From Pseudomonadota bacterium (GTDB lineage Bacteria; Pseudomonadota; Gammaproteobacteria; Xanthomonadales; Xanthomonadaceae), in contig JAFEFT010000013.1 in NCBI GenBank assembly GCA_018240435.1, forward strand, positions 1 through 64,000: a stretch of 64,000 nt of DNA, in the 5' to 3' direction. The notes beneath the pieces are model-generated. The model was not told the DNA's origin, searched no databases, and saw only the letters and a program-made list of their open reading frames with translations. Each line of letters starts with the position of its first letter. Position 1 is the first letter of the stretch. The translations under genes and the position numbers were made by a program. Positions 53,609 through 62,473 of the stretch are shown here, one piece after another.

Positions 53609-54721
53609 TCATGGATAGGTCACGACGATGCCGTCCAGACGCACTTTCGCCTTCAGCTCGCCCTGCAGGCGGCTGGCGCCGTCACGGTCCGCCACCGGCC
53701 CGACCCGCAGCCGCCAGCGCACGCCGCTTTCGGTCTGCACCTTTTCGCTGTAGGCGACGAAGCCGGCGGCGCGCAGCTTGTCGCGCATCGCATCGGCCTG
53801 TGCCTGGGCGCCATAGGCGCCGATCTGGATGGCGTAACCATGCGCCGCAGCGGCCGGCGACGGCTTTTCGCTGGACGGCGGTGCCGCGACCACCGGCGTC
53901 TTGCCGGAGGCCGCCGGCGATGCATGGGGCGACGGCGGCGCAGCCGTGGCGGGCGCCGGCGCTTTCGGCGAACTCGCCACCCCCTCCGGCGCCGGCGTGG
54001 CGGCATCGAGGGCGACCACGTTGGCCGGCATGTCCGAACGCAACTGCTGCGCGCGAAGCCGCGCCGCCTCGGCGTCGCCGCGCTGCTGGAACGGGCCGAT
54101 GCGCACGCGCTGCGCCGGCTTGCCCGCCATCGTCACCGTTTCGGAATAGGCCGGAATCTGCCTGGCCTTGAGCGAGTTCACCAATGCCTGCGCGTTGGCG
54201 GCGTTGGCATAGGTACCGAGGCTGACGACATAACGACCGCCGGCATTGGCGGCGGGAATCGGTGGCGGCTCGGGCAAGGCCGCAGGCGAAGCCGGGCTGG
54301 CGGCCGCCGCCACGATGCCGGCGGGCGACGCCGCGGGCGGCGGTGCCTTTCCGGACGCGGGCACGACCGGCACCGCTGCGGGGGAGGCCGGCGAAGCGAT
54401 CACCGAAGGGCTGGCGGCGGGGGTCGGCGCGGCCGGGCTGGCCGGGGAAGCCATCGGGCTGGCCACCGAGATGGCCATCGGGCTGGCTGCCGGGCTGGCA
54501 TTCATGCCCACCACCCCGCCGGCCGGCACGTTCGGCGGCGGCGTCACCAGCGGCAGCTCCTTGGTCTGGAAGTTGCCTGCCGGCGCCGCCGGCGCCTTCA
54601 GCGGCACCTTCGACACCGACGCATTGGGATCGTTGCCGACGATCAGCATCGGCAGGAAGATGATCGCCAGTGCCGAAATCACTGCCGCGCCGATCAACCG
54701 GTGTTTCAGGGCAGGTTCCAT
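53609..54721 (-). CDS. dedD: SPOR-domain protein DedD-like
   Basis: The 370-residue product has one N-terminal transmembrane segment (about 9–28, LIGAAVISALAIIFLPMLIVG). A Pro/Ala/Ser-rich linker is followed by two SPOR repeats (about 160–230, RYVVSLGTYANAANAQALVNSL; about 285–368, GYAIQIGAYGAQAQADAMRDKL). SPOR domains bind denuded glycan at the division septum. The first SPOR copy makes it longer than E. coli DedD (220 residues). It lies between folC and cvpA as usual. Confidence 0.88.
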   Translation of the reverse strand: MEPALKHRLIGAAVISALAIIFLPMLIVGNDPNASVSKVPLKAPAAPAGNFQTKELPLVTPPPNVPAGGVVGMNASPAASPMAISVASPMASPASPAAPTPAASPSVIASPASPAAVPVVPASGKAPPPAASPAGIVAAAASPASPAALPEPPPIPAANAGGRYVVSLGTYANAANAQALVNSLKARQIPAYSETVTMAGKPAQRVRIGPFQQRGDAEAARLRAQQLRSDMPANVVALDAATPAPEGVASSPKAPAPATAAPPSPHASPAASGKTPVVAAPPSSEKPSPAAAAHGYAIQIGAYGAQAQADAMRDKLRAAGFVAYSEKVQTESGVRWRLRVGPVADRDGASRLQGELKAKVRLDGIVVTYP

Positions 54722-54791
54722 GCGACGACTCGACGACGGCGGGATGGGCGATTATAGCCATCGCCGTCGCTGCCAACCCGACCGGCTCGCC

Positions 54792-56225
54792 TCAATCGGC
54801 CACCAGTGCGCGCAGGGCATCGGCGACGGTGTGGAACGACCCGAACACCACGACGCGATCGCCCGGCCCGGCCTGCGCGCGCGCCTGCGCGAGCGCGACG
54901 GCGACGCCATCGACGACATCGACATCCGCGCCGGCCAGCACCGGCGCCAACCGTCGCGCCAGCGCCTGCGCGCTCAGGCCACGCGGAGTGTCGGCCAGCC
55001 CGCACAGCCACCAATGCGCGACATGCCCGCGCAGCGGGCCGACGATGCCATCCAGATCCTTGTCCGCAAGCGCACTGAACACCGCCAGGGTTTTGCCGGC
55101 ACCCGGATTTTCCGCCAGCCACTGCGCCAGCTGGCGCGCCGCCTGCGGGTTGTGGGCGACGTCGAGCATCACCGGTACACCATCGGTGCGCACGGTTTGC
55201 AAACGTCCGCGCACGTTCGCAGCGCACACGCCGGCAACGATCGCCGCATCGTCGATAGGAAGATCCAGCGCGCGCAGCGCGGCGATGGCAGCGGCGGCAT
55301 TGGCGCGTTGCGCCGGCGCCGCCAGCGCCGGTTGCGGCAACTCGATTTCGTAACCGACCTCACGCCAGCGCCAACGGTCGCCGAGTTCGTCGATCAGATA
55401 ATCGCAACCGGCGCGGATCGCCACCGCGCCGATGGCGTAGGCATGGCGCAACACGCTCGCCGGCGGATCGAATTCGGCCAGCACGACGGGCTTGCCGGCA
55501 CGCATGATGCCGGCCTTCTCCAAGCCGATCGTCTCGCGGTCGGCGCCGAGCAGCACCTGATGATCCAGATCGACGCTGGTGATGATCGCCACGTCGGCAT
55601 CGACGATGTTCACTGCATCCAGCCGCCCGCCCAGCCCGACCTCCAGAATCGCCAGATCCAGCCCGGCGCGGGCGAACAGCCACAAGGCGGCGAGCGTGCC
55701 GTATTCGAAATAGGTCAATGGAATTGGCACCGACTCACCCGTTCGTGGTGAACCTGTCGAACCATCATCCGTTCGCAACACAAAATCCGTTCGTGGTGAG
55801 CCTGTCGAACCATGAACGGATTCCCGCGTTGCCATCACCTCATCCGTTCGTGGTGATCCTGGCCTGCCCTGAGCTTGTCGAAGGGAGCCATGCACGATGC
55901 TTCCCGTGCGCGCCGCTTCGATGGCCTCGAACGCTTCGATCAACGCCGCATCGTCGCCATCGCCGCCGTCGATCCGCACCCGCTCGTTGTAGGCCAGCAG
56001 ATGCGGCGAGGTATAGGCCCCGACGCGCAGCCCCGCCGCGCGCGCGATCGCTTCGACGAACGCCACCGTCGAGCCCTTGCCATTGGTGCCGCCGACGGTG
56101 ATGACATGCCGCGCCGGCCGCGTCAGCCCGAGCCGATCGGCGATCGTGCGCACCCGATCCAGGCCGAGCGCGATCGCGTCCGGATGCTGGCGTTGCTGGT
56201 AGGCGAGCCATTGTTCGAGCGTCAT
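54792..56225 (-). CDS. folC: Bifunctional dihydrofolate/folylpolyglutamate synthase with in-frame repeat insertion
   Basis: This 477-residue Mur-like ligase adds glutamate to folates. ATP-binding VGGTNGKGSTVAF, SPHLLAYNERVRIDG, YFEYGTLAALWLF, GGRLDAVN and the C-terminal FGSFHTVADAL are intact. Between EAARTGSI and PIPLTYFEYG there are about 60 extra residues containing SLRQAQGRPGSPRT and two STGSPRT units. This segment is absent from E. coli FolC, where GD directly joins ISLTYFE, and it is encoded by a dispersed nucleotide repeat (see 55739–55885). The enzyme still looks full length, with the insert as a surface loop. Confidence 0.93.
   Translation of the reverse strand: MTLEQWLAYQQRQHPDAIALGLDRVRTIADRLGLTRPARHVITVGGTNGKGSTVAFVEAIARAAGLRVGAYTSPHLLAYNERVRIDGGDGDDAALIEAFEAIEAARTGSIVHGSLRQAQGRPGSPRTDEVMATRESVHGSTGSPRTDFVLRTDDGSTGSPRTGESVPIPLTYFEYGTLAALWLFARAGLDLAILEVGLGGRLDAVNIVDADVAIITSVDLDHQVLLGADRETIGLEKAGIMRAGKPVVLAEFDPPASVLRHAYAIGAVAIRAGCDYLIDELGDRWRWREVGYEIELPQPALAAPAQRANAAAAIAALRALDLPIDDAAIVAGVCAANVRGRLQTVRTDGVPVMLDVAHNPQAARQLAQWLAENPGAGKTLAVFSALADKDLDGIVGPLRGHVAHWWLCGLADTPRGLSAQALARRLAPVLAGADVDVVDGVAVALAQARAQAGPGDRVVVFGSFHTVADALRALVAD
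55739..55885. repeat. Three copies of a dispersed repeat inside folC
   Basis: CCGTTCGTGGTGA(A/G)CCTGTCGAACCAT occurs at 55739–55765 and 55787–55819. A third related copy at 55844–55885 ends CCTGAGCTTGTCGAAGGG. This is the CTTCGACAAGCTCAGG-type repeat common between genes in many proteobacteria. Here all three copies are read through in frame on the folC strand, as GSPRT-type peptides. Confidence 0.9.
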
Positions 56226-56345
56226 GCGCCACCGCCTGCGGGTACGCCGGCGGGGACGGGGTGTTCGCGGCGCGGCTGCGCAGGATAGCCCAGCACGCCC
56301 CTGGCGTGTCCGTACCGGCTCCGCGCTGGCGTTGTACACTGCACC

Positions 56346-57521
56346 GTGAACCGGGGAATCGCCATGCCACGCCAAGCCGTTGCGAGATCGGCCGCCCTGC
56401 TCGTGGCCGTGACCACCGCCCTCGCCGCCCATCCGGCGCCGGCGCAGCAGTCGGGCACCGCCGCGCTTGCTGCGCAACTCGATCAGGTCTGCGCCAGCGC
56501 CGCGGTCGGCTCGGCGCTGGCATCACGCTGCGCCACCATCCTCGCCAGCCCGGATCCGAACGCGCGCCTGATCGCCGCCGACCACAACGATCTCGAAGAA
56601 CTGCCCGGCGCCGGCCGCGCCGCCGCCAAGGACCAATGGCCGTCGCGGCAGGAAGTCGACACCTTGCTGACGCCGAAGCTGGCCCTGTTCTTCAGCGTCG
56701 ACCACGACCGCGCGGCTCGTCGCGACGACGCGATCGAAGCGGCGTTCGATGCCGATTCGACCACCTTCACGGCAGGTCTCGACTGGCATCCGGCTACACG
56801 CTGGCAGCTGGGGCTGACCCTGAACCGGTCGCATGAAAACCAGCAATTCCGCGGTTCGGCGGGGCGGACGCAAGCCGATGCCACTGGCCTGATCGCGGTC
56901 ACCAGCGTCGATCTCGACGATCATTTCAGCCTCAACGGCTACTTCGGCAAATTCCGCGGTTCGCAGGACATCCGCCGCGTCGTCAGCTTCGTCGACAACA
57001 GCACGCCGATCGCCGAGACGGCATCGCCCGATCTCGATCGCACGCTCGGCGGCATCGGTCTGGATGCCAACTTCGCGCGCGGCTCGCTGACGTGGCTGGG
57101 TTCACTGGGCTTCGATGGCGCCAGCACCACCATCGACGGCTACACCGAGACCGGCGGCTCGGGCTTCGACTTGATCGTGCCGCAACGGGTGGTGAGCACC
57201 CGCCGCGGCCGCTTCGAACTGGGGTTGTCGGACGCGGTTTCGACGGGCTGGGGCGTCTGGCAGCCGCAACTTCGCGTCGGCCTGATCCACGAGTTCGGCA
57301 ACGATGCGCGAACGCTGGGCGTGCGTTTCGTCGACGACACCAACGGCACCGTGGTGCGTTTCGACACCGGCGCCCCGGATCGCGACTGGGCGCAGGCGAC
57401 GCTGTCGTCCACCTTCGTGCTGCCGCACGGCAATTCAGGCTTCATCACCATCGGCCGCGAATTCGGCCACAGCACCTCGACCGCGACGACCTTCGCCATC
57501 GGCTGGCGGGTCGAACTGTAA
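56346..57521 (+). CDS. Autotransporter-like outer-membrane beta-barrel protein
   Basis: The 391-residue product has a signal peptide (VARSAALLVAVTTALAAHPAPAQ). A short N-terminal region contains two Cys. An autotransporter-type beta-domain follows (about 120–391) with alternating hydrophobic strands (TTFTAGLDWHPATRWQLGLTL, FSLNGYFGKFRG, FVLPHGNSGFITIGREFG). No passenger domain of size is present, so it may act as a stand-alone barrel. The start may be the ATG six codons in. It interrupts the block upstream of folC. Confidence 0.72.
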   Translation: MNRGIAMPRQAVARSAALLVAVTTALAAHPAPAQQSGTAALAAQLDQVCASAAVGSALASRCATILASPDPNARLIAADHNDLEELPGAGRAAAKDQWPSRQEVDTLLTPKLALFFSVDHDRAARRDDAIEAAFDADSTTFTAGLDWHPATRWQLGLTLNRSHENQQFRGSAGRTQADATGLIAVTSVDLDDHFSLNGYFGKFRGSQDIRRVVSFVDNSTPIAETASPDLDRTLGGIGLDANFARGSLTWLGSLGFDGASTTIDGYTETGGSGFDLIVPQRVVSTRRGRFELGLSDAVSTGWGVWQPQLRVGLIHEFGNDARTLGVRFVDDTNGTVVRFDTGAPDRDWAQATLSSTFVLPHGNSGFITIGREFGHSTSTATTFAIGWRVEL

Positions 57522-57593
57522 TCGCGCCGCGGATACCCGACGGGCGGCCACCGGGCCGCCCATCGCCTCACTGCAGCGCGGCTGGATCGGCGA

Positions 57594-58115
57594 TCAGCCG
57601 AGGCGATCGCGCAGCAAGCCCAGCAATTCCAGCGCCTGCGGCGTGCGCACCGGCTGGCCATCGTTGCCGACTGCATCGATGCGGCTGGACGCGCCATTCG
57701 GGCTCACCCGCAACAGCACGCTGGTGCCCTTGAACTGCACCTCGTAGCTGCCCAGCAGCTGCGAGCGCTGGCCCACCGTGACATCGCCGATGTGGTCGAG
57801 CGCCTTGCCGAGGCGTTCCCAGCTGCTCGCCGGGGTATCGGCCAGATTGATGGCCGGACCACCGGCGGCGGCCTGCGCGGCGGCACCGCCGACCGACGGC
57901 ACCTGCATGGTCGGATCGGTCGCCGGGGTATCCAGATCCGGCGGCACTTCCAGCGGCCGGTTCTCGCGCGCTTTCGAATAGTCGACGTTGTGCGCGCGCG
58001 GCAGGAAGCGCAGGCTGCCATCGGGACGATGGAACATGCTGCAACCGGAGGTGGCGAGCAAGGCCACGGCGAACGCCGCGGCCAGCGACACACGCAGGAA
58101 ATGGTTCGAGGACAT
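57594..58115 (-). CDS. bamC: Outer membrane assembly lipoprotein BamC (NlpB)
   Basis: This 173-residue lipoprotein has the lipobox TSGC (C25) and the conserved N-terminal segment after it (FLPRAHNVDYSKARENRPLEVPPDL). A helix-grip domain follows (SSWERLGKALDHIGDVTVGQ). It is shorter than E. coli BamC (344 residues), having only one C-terminal domain, as expected for xanthomonads. It lies 19 bp behind dapA, the classical dapA–nlpB pair. Confidence 0.87.
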   Translation of the reverse strand: MSSNHFLRVSLAAAFAVALLATSGCSMFHRPDGSLRFLPRAHNVDYSKARENRPLEVPPDLDTPATDPTMQVPSVGGAAAQAAAGGPAINLADTPASSWERLGKALDHIGDVTVGQRSQLLGSYEVQFKGTSVLLRVSPNGASSRIDAVGNDGQPVRTPQALELLGLLRDRLG

Positions 58116-58134
58116 CGGGTTCTCCGGAAGACGA

Positions 58135-59055
58135 TCAGGCGGCAAGATGGGGTTGTGCGGGCGCAGCCAATGCCGCGGCTTCGAGACTGGCGCAAGCGGT
58201 GGCCATCGTCGCTGCCGTGCGCGCATGTTGCGGCGACAGCGGCAACAGCGGCAAACGCAGGCCGGTGCCGATGCCGGTCGCCGCCAGCAGCGCCTTGACC
58301 GGAATCGGGTTGGGTTCGACGGCGAGGAAGGCCAGCAGTTCCGGCAAGCCCGCCTCGATCGCCGCGGTGCCGGCGCGATCGCCGCCGCGAGCGGCATCGC
58401 ACAGGCGCCGGAAGGTGCGCGGAATCACGTTCGATGCCACCGAAATCACGCCGTCGGCGCCGTCCAGCATCGCGGCCGCCGCCGTCGGATCGTCGCCGCT
58501 GAGGACAGTGAAGCGCTCGTCCTTGAGGCCGACCAGATCGCGCATCCGCGCCGGCTCGGCGCGCGCTTCCTTGATGCCGACGATCTGCGGGTGCACGCGC
58601 AATTGCGCCACCGTCTCGGGCAGCAGGTCGCTGCCGGTGCGGCTGGGCACGTTGTAGAGCACCACCGGCAGGCCGCCCTGCTCGGCGACGTGGGCGAAAT
58701 GCACCAGCAGGCCGGCCTGGGTCGGGCGCACATAGGGTGGCGTCACCACCAGCGCCGCGTTGGCCCCGCACGCTTGCGCGCGCCGCGTCTGCGCTACCGT
58801 CCTGGCAGTGCTCTGCATGCCGGTGCCGGCCAGCACCGGCACGCGACCGCCGACATGCGTCACCGCCACGCTCAGCAGTTGTTCGAATTCGCCATCGTCC
58901 AGCGCCGCGGCTTCACCGGTCGACCCGGCGACCACCAAGGCCTGGGTGCCAGCCGCCAGCTGCGCGTCCAGCAGGCGCTTCCACGCCGCCAGGTCGACAT
59001 CGCCGGCGGCGGTGAACGGCGTGGCGAGGGCGGTGATGGAACCTTCGATGCGCAA
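58135..59055 (-). CDS. dapA: 4-hydroxy-tetrahydrodipicolinate synthase
   Basis: This 306-residue TIM-barrel aldolase makes the first committed lysine/DAP intermediate. The Schiff-base lysine is K162 ([10 protein letters not shown]), with Y134 ([10 protein letters not shown]) and STGEAA at 45–50. The start at TTG (59053–59055) has a GGAAG box and gives the usual length. A TTG 15 codons upstream would extend it. It is divergent from gcvR. Confidence 0.93.
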   Translation of the reverse strand: MRIEGSITALATPFTAAGDVDLAAWKRLLDAQLAAGTQALVVAGSTGEAAALDDGEFEQLLSVAVTHVGGRVPVLAGTGMQSTARTVAQTRRAQACGANAALVVTPPYVRPTQAGLLVHFAHVAEQGGLPVVLYNVPSRTGSDLLPETVAQLRVHPQIVGIKEARAEPARMRDLVGLKDERFTVLSGDDPTAAAAMLDGADGVISVASNVIPRTFRRLCDAARGGDRAGTAAIEAGLPELLAFLAVEPNPIPVKALLAATGIGTGLRLPLLPLSPQHARTAATMATACASLEAAALAAPAQPHLAA

Positions 59056-59276
59056 AAGCGGCTTCCAGCGTGCGGACAATCGGGCAATGGTACCGGGCAA
59101 GGGCGCGGCAAGTCCATGCCGGGCGGTGAAAGCGCCACGCCCCCGTGACCGACGTACGCCGCCCGATTCACGGTCGATTCACGACTTGCGGGCCCCTCGC
59201 CGGCGCCAGTATGCTGGCGCCGTGTGGTCGGGAAACGGCCCGTCGCCATCCCGCCCCTTCGCTGTCGCCAGATGCC

Positions 59277-59873
59277 ATGCCTTCCGCTCGCCGCCCCGGA
59301 CCGACCTTGACCCGCGAACCGTCCAGCCGTCCTGCCGCGAACGAAAACCACCTGCTGATCAATGCCAGCGCTGCGCACCCCGATTCGCCCCTGCTCGCCT
59401 TGAGCCGGCGCATCGCCGAGAGCGGCTGCAACCTCGCCGATGCGCGCCTGTCCACGGTCGGCCACGACGTGTCGGTGACGGCGCTGGCAGTCGGTTCGTG
59501 GGACGCCGTGGCCAAGCTCGAGGCGATGCTGGCACGCCTTGAGCGCGAGGAAAAAAACATCAAACTGATGTGGAACCGCACCTCGCCCAAGCCGCTGCAG
59601 ACCAACCTGTTGCCCTACATCGTCGAGGTGGTGGCGGCCGACAAGCCGGGCATCCTGTTCCAGCTCGCCGATTTCTTCGACCGCCTCGGCATCAGCATCG
59701 AGAACCTGTCGTGCTCGCGCTACCGCGCCATGCAGACCGGCGCCGAGATGTTCACCGCGCAAGTCACCATCGGCGTGCCCAGCAACATGCACATCGCCGG
59801 CCTGCGCGACGACTTCCTCGAGTTCTGCGATCACCTGAACCTCGATGCGATCATGGACCCGATGAAGTTCTGA
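59277..59873 (+). CDS. gcvR: Glycine cleavage system repressor-like ACT protein GcvR
   Basis: The 198-residue product has two ACT-type domains (LLALSRRIAESGCNLADARLS; YIVEVVAADKPGILFQLADFF…FDRLGISIENLSC). It has no DNA-binding domain. E. coli GcvR binds GcvA and blocks gcv activation when glycine is low; no gcvA is in the window. The gcvR–bcp pair divergent from dapA matches the E. coli arrangement. Confidence 0.88.
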   Translation: MPSARRPGPTLTREPSSRPAANENHLLINASAAHPDSPLLALSRRIAESGCNLADARLSTVGHDVSVTALAVGSWDAVAKLEAMLARLEREEKNIKLMWNRTSPKPLQTNLLPYIVEVVAADKPGILFQLADFFDRLGISIENLSCSRYRAMQTGAEMFTAQVTIGVPSNMHIAGLRDDFLEFCDHLNLDAIMDPMKF

Positions 59874-59889
59874 CCGATCGAGAACCGCG

Positions 59890-60366
59890 ATGCCCGACAT
59901 CGGCGACCGCATCCCCGAGACCGCATTCACCCTGCAAACGGGCGCCAGCGCCCGCCTTGCCGACCATGCCGGGCGCTGGCTGGTGCTGTATTTCTATCCG
60001 AAGGACAGCACCCCCGGCTGCACCGTCGAAGGCAACGATTTCAACGCCCTGCTGGCGAATTTCAAACGTGCAGGCGCGACCGTGCTGGGCGTGTCGCGCG
60101 ACTCGGTGAAGTCGCACCAGAACTTCTGCACGAAACAGGGCTTCAAGTTCGATCTGGTCAGCGATGGCGACGAGGCGCTGTGCCGTGCCTTCGACGTGAT
60201 CCACGAGAAGAACATGTACGGCAAGAAGGTGCTCGGCATCGTCCGCAGCACCTTCCTGATCGACCCGGCGGGCCGCATCGCCGACCTCTGGCGGCCGGTG
60301 AAAGTGCAAGGCCACGCCGCGGCGGTGCTGGCCTCGTTGCAGCAGCTGCGCAAGGCCAAGCCCTAG
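59890..60366 (+). CDS. bcp: Thiol peroxidase of the Bcp/PrxQ family
   Basis: The 158-residue product has peroxidatic Cys C44 in DSTPGCTVEG and a second Cys C80 in HQNFCTKQGF. The 36-residue spacing equals that reported for Xylella PrxQ (C47/C83). The E. coli-type C50 partner is absent. It reduces alkyl and lipid hydroperoxides with thioredoxin as donor. It starts 16 bp after gcvR and is probably co-transcribed with it. Confidence 0.95.
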   Translation: MPDIGDRIPETAFTLQTGASARLADHAGRWLVLYFYPKDSTPGCTVEGNDFNALLANFKRAGATVLGVSRDSVKSHQNFCTKQGFKFDLVSDGDEALCRAFDVIHEKNMYGKKVLGIVRSTFLIDPAGRIADLWRPVKVQGHAAAVLASLQQLRKAKP

Positions 60367-60495
60367 CGTGCACCGCGCGCCGGCGTCCTCCCGCCCGACC
60401 GCGCGCGGCGCCCTGTGCGCCGCCGCCTGCGTCGCGATTGCCGGCACGCATGCACCCTTGCCGATTTTCCTGACGAACCCGAAAAGGCCCACGCC

Positions 60496-61926
60496 GTGAC
60501 TCCCAACGACAAGCGCATCTTCGTGCTCGACACCAACGTGCTGATGCACGACCCGACCGCGTTGTTCAAGTTCGAAGAGCACGACGTGTTCTTGCCGATG
60601 ATGGTGATCGAGGAACTCGACGCGGCCAAGAAGGGCAATTCCGAAGTCAGCCGCAACGCGCGCCAGGTCAGCCGCTTCATCAACGAGCTGATCGAAGGCA
60701 ACCGCAACGGCGGCATCGAGGGCGGCCTGCCGCTGACTCATCCCAAGGCGCTGCAACTGAAGGTCAACGCCAACGTCGGGCGCCTGTATTTCCAGGTCGA
60801 CGGCGGCGAAGCGAAGAAAAAGGCCGCCGCGGCCAGCCTGCCCGGCGCCGCCAAGACCCATCTGGCCGACAACCAGATCATCGCCGCAGTGATGGAATTG
60901 CGCGCCGCCCGCCCGGACGAGCCGGTCGTGCTGGTGTCCAAAGACATCAACATGCGAATCAAGGCCTCGATCGCCGGCATCACCGCCGAGGATTACGAAA
61001 ACGATCGCGCGCTCGACGATTTCAACCTGCTGTTCACCGGCGCCGCCGAATTGCCGGCCGACTTCTGGGAACGCCACGACACCGACTTGCGCAGCTGGCC
61101 GGAGAAAGGCCGCACCTGGTACGAGGTGAAGAAACGCGACGACGAAAACTGGCACCCGAACCAGTTCCTCTATCTGCCCGGCGAGGAGGACGTCGAGCTG
61201 TGCGTGGCCAAGGCCGAGGGCGACAAGGCGACGCTGCGCATCGTCGACGACTTCCGCCATGCGCAGCGCTCGGTGTGGGGCATCACCGCGCGCAACCGCG
61301 AGCAGAACTTCGCGCTCAATGCGCTGATGGATCCGGAGATCGATTTCGTCACCCTGCTCGGCACCGCCGGCACCGGCAAGACCCTGCTCGCGCTCGCCGC
61401 GGGCCTGGCGCAAACCATGGACCAGCAGCGCTATCGCGAGATCATCATGACCCGCGCCACGGTCAGCGTCGGCGAGGACATCGGCTTTTTGCCCGGCACC
61501 GAAGAAGAAAAGATGACGCCGTGGATGGGCGCACTGACCGACAACCTCGAAGTGCTCACCCGCACTCCGGCCGAGAACGGCGCCTGGGGCCGCGCCGCGA
61601 CCAACGACCTGCTCGCCTCGCGGATCAAGATCCGCTCGCTCAACTTCATGCGCGGGCGCACCTTCCTCAACCGCTGGCTGATCCTCGACGAGGCGCAGAA
61701 CCTCACCCCGAAGCAGATGAAGACGCTGATCACCCGCGCCGGCCCGGGCACCAAGATCGTCTGCCTGGGCAACGTCGAGCAGATCGACACGCCGTATCTG
61801 ACCGAAACCACCTCCGGCCTGACTTACGCCGTGGACCGTTTCAAGGACTGGGCACACAGCGCGCACATCACCTTGCGCCGCGGCGAGCGCTCGCGGCTGG
61901 CCGACTATGCGTCGGAGGTGCTGTAG
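60496..61926 (+). CDS. PhoH-family ATPase with N-terminal PIN domain
   Basis: The 476-residue product begins with a PIN ribonuclease-like domain (FVLDTNVLMHDP with D12, and further acidic residues IEELD and ADNQIIAA). It ends with a PhoH ATPase domain (Walker A GTAGTGKTLLA, DEAQNLTPKQMKTL). PIN–PhoH proteins (PhoH2 type) are RNA helicase/RNases in mycobacteria and relatives. The start is the GTG at 60496. It stands 130 bp behind bcp and may have its own promoter. Confidence 0.92.
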   Translation: MTPNDKRIFVLDTNVLMHDPTALFKFEEHDVFLPMMVIEELDAAKKGNSEVSRNARQVSRFINELIEGNRNGGIEGGLPLTHPKALQLKVNANVGRLYFQVDGGEAKKKAAAASLPGAAKTHLADNQIIAAVMELRAARPDEPVVLVSKDINMRIKASIAGITAEDYENDRALDDFNLLFTGAAELPADFWERHDTDLRSWPEKGRTWYEVKKRDDENWHPNQFLYLPGEEDVELCVAKAEGDKATLRIVDDFRHAQRSVWGITARNREQNFALNALMDPEIDFVTLLGTAGTGKTLLALAAGLAQTMDQQRYREIIMTRATVSVGEDIGFLPGTEEEKMTPWMGALTDNLEVLTRTPAENGAWGRAATNDLLASRIKIRSLNFMRGRTFLNRWLILDEAQNLTPKQMKTLITRAGPGTKIVCLGNVEQIDTPYLTETTSGLTYAVDRFKDWAHSAHITLRRGERSRLADYASEVL

Positions 61927-62035
61927 GGGTCGCGACGCCGGACTCGCCACTCGCGGCTCGGCGTTCTGGATCCCGGGCTGGGATCGCGGAAGCCGACTGT
62001 CGGGAAAGATATCCCTGTACACTTGAAGTTGATGT

Positions 62036-62065
62036 ATTTGCAATCATGATTGCGATCTTGCAAAT
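62036..62065 (+). promoter_or_regulatory. Nested palindromes upstream of the XRE gene
   Basis: ATTTGCAA-N14-TTGCAAAT (62036–62043 and 62058–62065) encloses a perfect 14-bp palindrome GCAATCATGATTGC (62040–62053). The segment is AT-rich, unlike its surroundings, and ends 54 bp before the XRE start. It is a good candidate for an autoregulatory operator. Confidence 0.6.
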
Positions 62066-62118
62066 GCATATTCCCATCTGCGATGCTGGCGCCGGTCACT
62101 TTCCCCTGGCATTTCCCG

Positions 62119-62370
62119 ATGATTTCCTCGGCCCAGATGCGCGCTGCGCGCGCTTTGCTCGGCATCGACCAGCGCGAGTTGGCGCGCCTGGCCGGGGTGT
62201 CGCTGCCCACCGTGCAGCGAATGGAAGCCAGCAACGGCGTGGTGCGTGGCGTGGTCGGCACGCTCACCAAGGTGGTGAATGCACTGGAAGCCGCCGGAAT
62301 CGAGCTGATCGGCAATGACCAGGCCAGCCAGGGCCGCGGCCGCGGAGTACGGCTGAAGGATTCGCCATGA
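62119..62370 (+). CDS. Small XRE-family HTH regulator
   Basis: The 83-residue product is essentially one helix-turn-helix (about 6–60: ARALLGIDQRELARLAGVSLPTVQRME), with no effector domain. It resembles single-domain XRE repressors. It stands alone on the plus strand between phoH and the hydrogenase-4-like gene, and its stop codon overlaps the ATG of a short ORF (ATGA at 62367–62370). Target genes are unknown; the downstream membrane complex is the natural guess. Confidence 0.8.
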   Translation: MISSAQMRAARALLGIDQRELARLAGVSLPTVQRMEASNGVVRGVVGTLTKVVNALEAAGIELIGNDQASQGRGRGVRLKDSP

Positions 62371-62471
62371 GCATCGACCCGGCAACCGTCGCGACGCACG
62401 CACACCGCCTGATCGCACCGCTTCGAACGACAGCACTTCGCGCCCACCACGAGGGCGCGCGCAACGGTTGA
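62367..62471 (+). CDS. Possible 34-residue coupled leader ORF
   Basis: An ATG overlaps the XRE stop (ATGA), and the frame stays open for 34 codons. It ends TGA two bases before the ATG of the hydrogenase-4-like gene (TGACGATG). The peptide (MSIDPATVATHAHR…EGARNG) has no recognisable domain. It may be a translational coupling device between the two genes, or a chance ORF. Confidence 0.35.
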   Translation: MSIDPATVATHAHRLIAPLRTTALRAHHEGARNG

Positions 62472-62473
62472 CG

